Origin: QYOJ01 sp964449285
GTDB lineage: Bacteria > Bacteroidota > Bacteroidia > Bacteroidales > FEN-979
NCBI GenBank assembly: GCA_964449285.1
Contig: CAYUZX010000077.1
Coordinates: 1 to 11,892 of the forward strand
DNA: 11,892 nt
Reading direction: 5' to 3'
Shown in pieces: positions 7,001-11,892 of the stretch. The notes beneath the pieces are model-generated. The model searched no databases. It worked only from the letters and a program-made list of their open reading frames with translations, and was not told the origin of the DNA. Positions within the stretch are counted from its first letter, which is position 1. Each line of letters begins with the position of its first letter. The translations under genes were made by a program, and so were the position numbers.

Positions 7001-7670
7001 CTATATATCCAAGCGTGATCAACTGATCAGTCCTGTCTTTGATTTCTCAAACTTTTCCAATATCATGCTCTCCTTCCGTCATGCCTACGCACAACGGGAT
7101 GTGTTAAGAGATTCGCTGATCATCCTGGTTTCTGATGATTGTGGTTCAACCTTCACACGCGTTCTGGCACTCGGACCTGATGGTACACCAAATACCTTCG
7201 TTACACACGAGCCTACGATGGACTCATTCTATCCTGAAAGTGCCAACGACTGGTGTGGCGGTAGCTACGGTGTAAGTTGCTACGAAGTGGATCTCAATGG
7301 ATACTCGGGCAAACCCAACGTGAAGATCGCATTTGAGTCATACAGCCGCCGCGGGAATAACCTCTTCCTCGACGATATCACCATAACGGGAACTGTTGGA
7401 GTATCCCCCTCCGTTGATCAATCGAATTCGATTCATGTCTATCCCAACCCAACTACCGGAGTGCTGCATGTATCGATTGAGCGCCTCACCGGAGATGCCA
7501 CGTTACAACTCTGTACGATACAGGGCCAAACTGTCATGTCAGCACAAATTTCGGGATCGGCAGGAGTAATCGCCAGGCAGTTTGACTTAAGTGTACTGAA
7601 CAGAGGAGTCTATTTCCTGAAAGTGACAACCCGTGGCGCTACTCTGGTTAAAAAAATCGTGAAAGAATAA
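4041..7670 (+). CDS. T9SS-secreted Asp-box beta-propeller protein with PKD domains
   Basis: This 1209-residue secreted protein starts with a signal peptide (about residues 1-20, ending LTVKSQS). Residues 100-750 carry repeated Asp-box motifs (SxDxGxTW), at about 151-158, 202-210, 245-253, 284-292, 333-341, 389-397, 438-446 and 661-669, plus a looser one at 614. They indicate a sortilin/VPS10-like or sialidase-like beta-propeller. Two PKD domains follow (about 761-843 and 848-935), then a jelly-roll, MAM-like or adhesin-like domain (about 938-1127, starting FTDDFETGF). A type A T9SS C-terminal sorting domain begins at VYPNP (1133-1137) and ends KKIVKE. Such proteins are often labelled glycosyl hydrolases, but I see no catalytic residues that would justify that. 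A surface-binding or adhesive role is an inference. A G9 tract lies at 5755-5763. The next gene starts 16 nt downstream. Confidence 0.93.
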   Translation: MKKLLLTSLGLIFIILTVKSQSNDPSWISMMQDQDANFFATQEAFNAYWKDRPITKGCGWKVFKRWEYMMQDRVSANGVIPSPDATYKAYTDYIKNIRSIGGAWTSLGPALIPLPGPAGYEGLGRINNVAFHPTDLNKWYIAAPSGGMWMTSDGGTTWETHTDTLPTLGVSAIVVDYTNPDIIYIGTGDRDAGDAPGLGVFKSTDGGYTWAQSTIGMGEKTIGEILMHPTNHLILIAAANGGVYRSTNAGANWSLSTTGNFKDLNFKPNDPNIVYGSSAASFYRSSDNGVTWTQITSGLTGGQRGTIAVTASNPNYVYFVQSDNSSGFKGLYRSTDAGLSFTTRSTSPNILDWSCDGSGSGGQGWYDLSLEADPLNAETIYVGGVDVWKSTNGGTTWEINSHWYGGCSVPAVHADCHMLKFSPFDGKFYACNDGGIYNTSNGGTTWNDYTETMTIGQIYKLGQAQTVKEKVINGFQDNGTYTYVGPEWWTTGGGDGMECAIDYSNAAWTYHTIYYGDIFRKYNNGGEKKIAGAGTYGIDESGAWVTPFILHETDPETMFVGFKNVWRSENIRGGVISWTKISDFGTGNNCVVVEQSPANTNILYVARYDNKLYRSDNCNDATPTWVEITSFLPASGYPTDIEAHPTNPDIVYITMANGVYKSLDKGLTWTNITGGLPNIHISTIAYYKNAIEGLYVGTDAGVFYKDASMTDWIPFNDGLPVSVRITELDIYYNEDTVANDAIRASSYGRGLWGSDMYHSIPDADFEADKTLIPIGCSINFTDLSYGVPTSWQWTFEGGVPSSSTAKHPADIVYNTTGTFPVKLVATNEAGSDSLIKISFITVSDDLLPDVDFMANINVICSNEQVYLTDLTEYCPSAWSWSFSPNNVIYLLGTNSNSQNPIVMFTQNGAYSVTLTATNSVGTSSVTKVDFIRNGGYELPFTDDFETGFSTQYWTIYNPDSHTTWDTISVPGMSPDNKAAWMNFFDYIYISKRDQLISPVFDFSNFSNIMLSFRHAYAQRDVLRDSLIILVSDDCGSTFTRVLALGPDGTPNTFVTHEPTMDSFYPESANDWCGGSYGVSCYEVDLNGYSGKPNVKIAFESYSRRGNNLFLDDITITGTVGVSPSVDQSNSIHVYPNPTTGVLHVSIERLTGDATLQLCTIQGQTVMSAQISGSAGVIARQFDLSVLNRGVYFLKVTTRGATLVKKIVKE

Positions 7671-7686
7671 TAGTTAAAAAACTGCT

Positions 7687-10197
7687 ATGAACCGACTTCT
7701 TGGAGTGCTGGTAATACTACTCGTTTCGACATTCACCTGGGGCCAGACCAGCTGGCGCCCCGGCGAAATGGAGGGTAAGGTCTTTCTTCATTCGCCAGAA
7801 GATGCCAAATTGCTGAAAAGTCTGAAGCTGATGGACGAACCTGCAATGGAGAATGGCGTCGTGATGTCATGGGTCTATCTGACTCCTGCTGAGTTGGAAA
7901 AGCTGGAAGCTTCCGGACTAGAGTATGTTATTACAAATCCTGACTTGAATGCCTGCAGCAAGAATTTCTGGGACCAGGCTATCCTGGAAAGTTACCATAA
8001 CTACAACCAGATGGTTGAACTTTCTGATAGTCTTGCGACAAATTTCCCCGAGATCTGTAAGAAAATCGTGCTGGCAACTTCGCCAGGTGGACGGCAACTC
8101 GGCATCCTGAAGATCTCAGATAATGTCAACACCAATGAAAACGAACCGGAATTGATGTTCGACGGAGGAATCCATGGCGATGAGATCATGGGACCGGAAA
8201 TCGTTATCCGTTATGCGAGGGAGTTGTGCCTGGGTTACGGAAACGATACCACCTATACCGATCTCATCAACAACCGTGAGATCTGGTTGTATTACCTGGT
8301 CAATCCCGATGGGTTCGCCAGCGGCATCAGGTACAACTCCAATGGTGTTGATCTGAACCGCGATGCAGGCTTTATGTGGGGAGGCGAAGGGTACAGCCCA
8401 TTTCCCTTCTCTCAACCCGAGACAAGGATCCTGCGAAGCCTTTGGCTGGAGCACAACTTTGTCTTATACAACAATTTTCACGGTGGGACAGAGGTCATCT
8501 CTCTGCCCTGGAGTTACCGGGTCTCTCAGCCTCCTGATTGGGGTCACATCCAGCAACTGGCATCTGTCTATTCCAACGCTTCAGGCTATCCCAACCTGGC
8601 GTATGGGCAGGGGTGCATCATCATGTATCAGATCTTTGGGGCGACCAAGGATTTCAACTACGGTTCAATGGGACAAGTAGGCTGGTCCATGGAAATATCC
8701 ATGTTGAAACAGCCTCCGGCGAGCCAGATCCCTATGTATTACAACTACAATGCCCCGGCTATTACAGAGATGATTAACCGGGTTGGCAGAGGATTAAACG
8801 GGGTTATCACTGATTCAATAACAGGAAGCCCGGTTAAAGCATCCATATTTGTAGGCTCCTTTTATCCCGTTTATACCGATGCCGGGCTGGGCGACTACCA
8901 TAAATATGTGTTGCCCGGCACTTATTCCATCACTGTGAAAGCGAGCGGATATCAAACGAAGACCTTGACAGGGGTCACCGTCCCTGGGCAGGGTGCTGTC
9001 ACCACAAACATCCAGCTTACCCCTTCTCCCGGCAGATACGCATACCGTACGATCGTAACAAACATCCCCTATTTTCCCAGCTCGGGGAACTATTCAGACG
9101 AGTCTTATGTTCCTGGGATCATAGGCCCCCCCGATTCCGTCAATTACAGCCTGGGACGAAGCGGGTATATCATCATCGATATGGGAGACACGATCTATGA
9201 TGGGACAGGAAACGATTTTAAGGTTCTGGAAGGTGACACATCCCCCGAAGGGTACTATTGCCACGTTAGTCAAACAATGGACGGCCCCTGGACAAGCCTG
9301 GGTTCTGCAACCGGGAGCACCGCTTTTGATCTCTCAACCGGACCTATATCCGGTATCAGGTATATTAAAATCACGGATGATGGCGATGGTTTGACCAATG
9401 CCAATGACGCCGGATTTGATCTTGATGCGATCGAGATTCTCACTCCCCCGCTGATAGCCGATTTCATTGCGAGTAACAATACTCCTTGTACCGGTGATGG
9501 GGTTGATTTCTTCGATGCATCTACAGGCAACCCAACCACTTGGCAATGGCAATTTCCTGGAGGAACGCCATCATCATCTACAGCAATGAACCCAACTGGT
9601 ATTGTCTATGCCACCCCCGGTGATTACGATGTGACCCTCTCGGTGATAAACAACTTTACACAAATAACTTTATCTAAAGAGAATTTTATCCATGTTGGCG
9701 AGTCTCTCATTGTTGAACTCGGGACCGATACAACGATATGTCCCTGGGAAACTGTAACCCTGGATGCCGGAAATCCCGGATATACGTACGAATGGTCTAA
9801 CGGTCAAACAACCCAAACCATCATCGTGGATTCTGCCACGTTCGGACTGGGAGAGCACTCCATTTGGGTGAATGTCACTAGCACTGGAAATTGCGGTGGT
9901 ACTGATACGATCCAGGTGACCATCGATGCATGTAATGCTGTTGGCGATTCCAATCTCCCTCCATCGGTGAGGATCTATCCAAATCCCAATTCAGGTACTT
10001 TTTATTTGGAGATGGGCCACATTGAAAGAGGAATCTGTGAGATTCTGACAACCCACGGGAAGGTTGTTTACACGTTATTGTTGGATGAACCTGGGGAGAC
10101 GAGAAAAATATCCCTTCCTCATCTAAATAAAGGGATTTACATATTGCGCATACGATCTGACAACCAAATTGTTACTGAAAAAATAATCATACAATAA
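7687..10197 (+). CDS. T9SS-secreted M14 zinc carboxypeptidase with accessory domains
   Basis: This 836-residue secreted peptidase has a signal peptide (about 1-20, ending TFTWGQ). The M14 domain (about 100-365) shows the zinc-binding HGDE (His163, Glu166), NPDG (206-209), DLNRD (Asn224, Arg225), the third zinc ligand His265 in NFHGG, and probable catalytic Glu336 in WSMEIS. All core residues are present, so activity is expected, with removal of C-terminal residues from peptides outside the cell. A carboxypeptidase-regulatory (transthyretin-like) domain follows at about 369-448, then a beta-rich domain resembling galactose-binding or discoidin modules (450-585), a PKD domain (588-672), an Ig-like region (678-750, DTTICPWETVTLDAG) and a T9SS type A sorting domain from 761 (YPNP 764-767). 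The PKD domain closely resembles the first PKD of the upstream gene. No Shine-Dalgarno sequence precedes the ATG, and co-transcription with the upstream gene is likely. Confidence 0.95.
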   Translation: MNRLLGVLVILLVSTFTWGQTSWRPGEMEGKVFLHSPEDAKLLKSLKLMDEPAMENGVVMSWVYLTPAELEKLEASGLEYVITNPDLNACSKNFWDQAILESYHNYNQMVELSDSLATNFPEICKKIVLATSPGGRQLGILKISDNVNTNENEPELMFDGGIHGDEIMGPEIVIRYARELCLGYGNDTTYTDLINNREIWLYYLVNPDGFASGIRYNSNGVDLNRDAGFMWGGEGYSPFPFSQPETRILRSLWLEHNFVLYNNFHGGTEVISLPWSYRVSQPPDWGHIQQLASVYSNASGYPNLAYGQGCIIMYQIFGATKDFNYGSMGQVGWSMEISMLKQPPASQIPMYYNYNAPAITEMINRVGRGLNGVITDSITGSPVKASIFVGSFYPVYTDAGLGDYHKYVLPGTYSITVKASGYQTKTLTGVTVPGQGAVTTNIQLTPSPGRYAYRTIVTNIPYFPSSGNYSDESYVPGIIGPPDSVNYSLGRSGYIIIDMGDTIYDGTGNDFKVLEGDTSPEGYYCHVSQTMDGPWTSLGSATGSTAFDLSTGPISGIRYIKITDDGDGLTNANDAGFDLDAIEILTPPLIADFIASNNTPCTGDGVDFFDASTGNPTTWQWQFPGGTPSSSTAMNPTGIVYATPGDYDVTLSVINNFTQITLSKENFIHVGESLIVELGTDTTICPWETVTLDAGNPGYTYEWSNGQTTQTIIVDSATFGLGEHSIWVNVTSTGNCGGTDTIQVTIDACNAVGDSNLPPSVRIYPNPNSGTFYLEMGHIERGICEILTTHGKVVYTLLLDEPGETRKISLPHLNKGIYILRIRSDNQIVTEKIIIQ

Positions 10198-10203
10198 GGA
10201 GGT
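10195..10203 (+). promoter_or_regulatory. Strong Shine-Dalgarno sequence before the lipoprotein gene
   Basis: TAAGGAGGT is a full-length Shine-Dalgarno sequence whose first three bases are the stop codon of the M14 gene. The GGAGG core ends five bases before the ATG at 10208 and fixes that start. Most other genes in the window have no such site, as is usual in Bacteroidota, so this one stands out. Confidence 0.7.
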
Positions 10204-10207
10204 TCCC

Positions 10208-10660
10208 ATGAAGAAACTGCTGCTATTTCTCCTGGTCGGACTGGCTTCTTGCAGCTCATCAGAAGACCGTCAGAAAGAGGCGAGAAAAGAGATCCTGAGC
10301 ACCGACCGGGCTTTTTCTGCCATGAGTGCTGATAAAGGGATGCAGGAAGCATTTCTCTTCTATGCTGCTTCCGACATGGTGAAACTACAGGATGGAAGGC
10401 TCCCGGTTATTGGGAAAGAAGAGTTCCGCAATACCTTTACAGGTGTTGCCGACACAATGTTCCGCCTCACATGGGAACCTGTAAAGGCCGAAATAAGTAA
10501 ATCATGCGACTTAGGATATACATTCGGCAATTATGAACTTTATGACTTTGCACGAGGGGAGATCCGTTACGGCAATTACTTTACCGTTTGGAGAAAAGAG
10601 AAAGACGGGACCTGGCGCTGGGTTCTTGATGGAGGCAATTCCACACCGAGACCCGAATAA
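10208..10660 (+). CDS. NTF2-like (SnoaL/DUF4440-type) lipoprotein
   Basis: This 150-residue protein has a lipoprotein signal sequence (MKKLLLFLLVGLASC), with Cys15 as the likely lipidated residue after the lipobox LASC. Residues 24-150 show the pattern of the SnoaL/DUF4440 branch of the NTF2-like fold. It starts with an N-terminal helix (ILSTDRAFSAMSADKGMQEAFLFY), continues with VKLQDGRLPVIGKEEFRNTF, and ends in beta strands (LGYTFGNYELYD...YFTVWRKEKDGTWRWVLDGG). Members of the fold bind small molecules or act as enzymes, but nothing here shows a substrate. It is probably a periplasmic or surface lipoprotein. It follows the M14 gene by 10 nt and precedes the MFS gene by 12 nt, so all are likely on one transcript, with local translation driven by the strong Shine-Dalgarno sequence. 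Confidence 0.88.
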   Translation: MKKLLLFLLVGLASCSSSEDRQKEARKEILSTDRAFSAMSADKGMQEAFLFYAASDMVKLQDGRLPVIGKEEFRNTFTGVADTMFRLTWEPVKAEISKSCDLGYTFGNYELYDFARGEIRYGNYFTVWRKEKDGTWRWVLDGGNSTPRPE

Positions 10661-10672
10661 CCTCCTCCCCTG

Positions 10673-11857
10673 ATGTCATCCTCATCGCACGGCCAACTCT
10701 GGAGTTACAGTTTTATCTTACTGGCGATCGGGAACCTGCTGATGGCTACCGGATTTTATTTCCTTATCCCAACCCTGCCTGTTTACGTTGTAGATGTACT
10801 TCATGCCAAAACCAGTGATGTAGGTTACATCCTGGCAGCTTATACCGTATCGGCACTGATGATCCGGCCCTTCATTGGAATTGCGCTGGATACCTGGGGT
10901 AGAAAATGGATCTACATCATCTCCCTGCTAATCTTCTCGCTAACCATCCTTTTATATCCCCTGGTTCTTACTTTCGGCGTACTGCTCCTCCTTCGGTTTT
11001 TTCACGGATTCTCATGGGGTGCTACTAGCACTGCAGGAATGACCGTGGTGGTGGATGTAATCCCTCCGCACAAACGGGGACAGGGAATCGGCTACTTTGG
11101 GATATCCTTCACCCTGGCCATGGCAATTGCTCCTGTACTTGCCTTGCTTATCATCGAAAAATGGGGGTATTTTGAAATGTTCTACATCGCTGCCTTATTT
11201 TCATTCTGCGGATTGGTGATGGTACTCTTTGTTCGGTACCCATTGATTCAATACCGGAAGGAGGATAGCAAGATCGACTGGAAACGGTTCATCGAGCCAA
11301 AAGGGATTCCGATCTCGATTCCGATGGCCCTGTTTGGCACAACCTATGGAGGGGTGGTGTCGTTCATCACCTTATATGACAAAGAGCTAGGCCTGGCTCA
11401 GGCAGGAGCTTTTTTCCTCATGCTAGCTGGCGGTGTTACCCTCTCCCGCCTTTTTGCCGGACAGATCTTCGACAGATATGGCCCTGGTTACCTCATGATC
11501 GGAGGATTTCTAGTGAATATTACTGGCCTTCTCTTCCTCGGTCTAATGCAAAACATAACAGGATTCCTGGTTGCCGCCGGCTTGATCGGGTTAGGCGCCG
11601 GAATCATGATGCCAACCCTTCAAACCATGGTCAACAATGTCGTTACCGTTCGCCGGCGAGGAGCCGCAAATGCAACCCTGATCACCGCTTTTGATCTGGG
11701 TATAGGTCTCGGCTCTCTCGGACTGGGTTACCTTTCGGAGTGGATCGGATTTGATGGGATGTACTTAGTATGCATGGGAATCACAGTGATAGCAATGATC
11801 CACTATTTCTGGCAGGTAAGGGGATTCTATGCGAAGAACGTGAGACGTGAGACGTGA
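10673..11857 (+). CDS. Major facilitator superfamily (MFS) transporter
   Basis: This 394-residue protein has about 12 hydrophobic segments and belongs to the MFS_1 type. The loop after helix 2 reads GIALDTWGRKW (residues 69-79), which is MFS motif A with Asp73, Gly77, Arg78 and Lys79. The matching loop in the second half, GQIFDRYGPG (263-272), shows the usual internal duplication. The overall pattern is like bacterial efflux permeases (AraJ/drug-resistance group), but the substrate cannot be assigned. The start at 10673 leaves a short polar N-terminus before helix 1; no Shine-Dalgarno sequence is present. The last residues (VRRET) and the TGA stop come from the CGTGAGA heptamer array, so the C-terminus may have been set by repeat invasion or expansion. 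Confidence 0.93.
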   Translation: MSSSSHGQLWSYSFILLAIGNLLMATGFYFLIPTLPVYVVDVLHAKTSDVGYILAAYTVSALMIRPFIGIALDTWGRKWIYIISLLIFSLTILLYPLVLTFGVLLLLRFFHGFSWGATSTAGMTVVVDVIPPHKRGQGIGYFGISFTLAMAIAPVLALLIIEKWGYFEMFYIAALFSFCGLVMVLFVRYPLIQYRKEDSKIDWKRFIEPKGIPISIPMALFGTTYGGVVSFITLYDKELGLAQAGAFFLMLAGGVTLSRLFAGQIFDRYGPGYLMIGGFLVNITGLLFLGLMQNITGFLVAAGLIGLGAGIMMPTLQTMVNNVVTVRRRGAANATLITAFDLGIGLGSLGLGYLSEWIGFDGMYLVCMGITVIAMIHYFWQVRGFYAKNVRRET

Positions 11858-11892
11858 GACGTGAGACGTGAGACGTAAGACGTGAGACGTGA
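11839..11892. repeat. Heptamer tandem array, CGTGAGA type
   Basis: Seven full 7-base units (CGTGAGA, with one CGTAAGA at 11874-11880) and a partial unit run to the window edge, so the array may continue. It begins within the MFS gene and encodes its final residues and its stop codon (11855-11857). TGA recurs in all three + frames within 21 bases, while the - strand has no stop triplets. Its sequence is unrelated to the AATTCGT and ATCCGGC arrays, but the period is the same. Confidence 0.95.

Noticed and set aside
4041..7670. Calling the propeller protein a sialidase or glycosyl hydrolase
   Set aside because: Asp-box repeats occur in many non-enzymatic propellers, and the catalytic arginine triad and acidic residues of sialidases are not evident.
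8116..8680. Overlapping frames on both strands inside the M14 peptidase gene
   Set aside because: They overlap the catalytic domain, whose zinc ligands and active-site residues are all intact in the main frame.

Overview
This 11.9-kb window looks like a chromosomal segment of a Bacteroidota bacterium, probably of a Bacteroidales-like or environmental relative. The evidence is two large secreted proteins with C-terminal type IX secretion sorting domains (YPNP motif), a DUF4492 gene directly before a Bacteroidota-type cydAB pair, a perfect TAnnTTTG promoter element, and mostly absent Shine-Dalgarno sequences. All convincing genes are on the + strand.

Region 1 (1-3219) is a cytochrome bd quinol oxidase cluster. 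It holds a small one-helix DUF4492 protein, cydA, cydB (overlapping the cydA stop) and a 40-codon ORF at 3097-3219 that most gene callers would miss. That ORF encodes a single membrane helix with a WYxAW motif and a spaced acidic-His pair like those of E. coli CydX, so I call it a probable CydX-like subunit. Together these genes would make a membrane complex that reduces O2 to water with quinol at low oxygen.

Region 2 (3308-3952) is a DedA-family membrane protein with the family's acidic and arginine signature residues.

Region 3 (4041-11857) is a compact run of four genes with gaps of only 16, 10 and 12 nt. They are a 1209-residue secreted Asp-box beta-propeller/PKD/jelly-roll protein, an 836-residue secreted M14 metallocarboxypeptidase with accessory domains, a small NTF2-like (SnoaL/DUF4440-type) lipoprotein and a 12-helix MFS transporter. 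The first two would be exported by Sec and then across the outer membrane by the type IX system.

The most unusual feature is at the gene borders. Short tandem arrays, mostly heptamers of three different sequences (ATCCGGC, AATTCGT, CGTGAGA) plus one octamer, lie flush with gene ends. Two arrays supply the last codons and the stop codon of the gene before them (dedA-like and MFS), and two end exactly at or within a few bases of a start codon (DUF4492 and cydX-like). Every array downstream of a gene carries stop triplets on the coding strand and none on the other strand. No tRNA, rRNA, CRISPR array, insertion sequence or clear intrinsic terminator was seen, and no gene-free stretch exceeds 300 bases.
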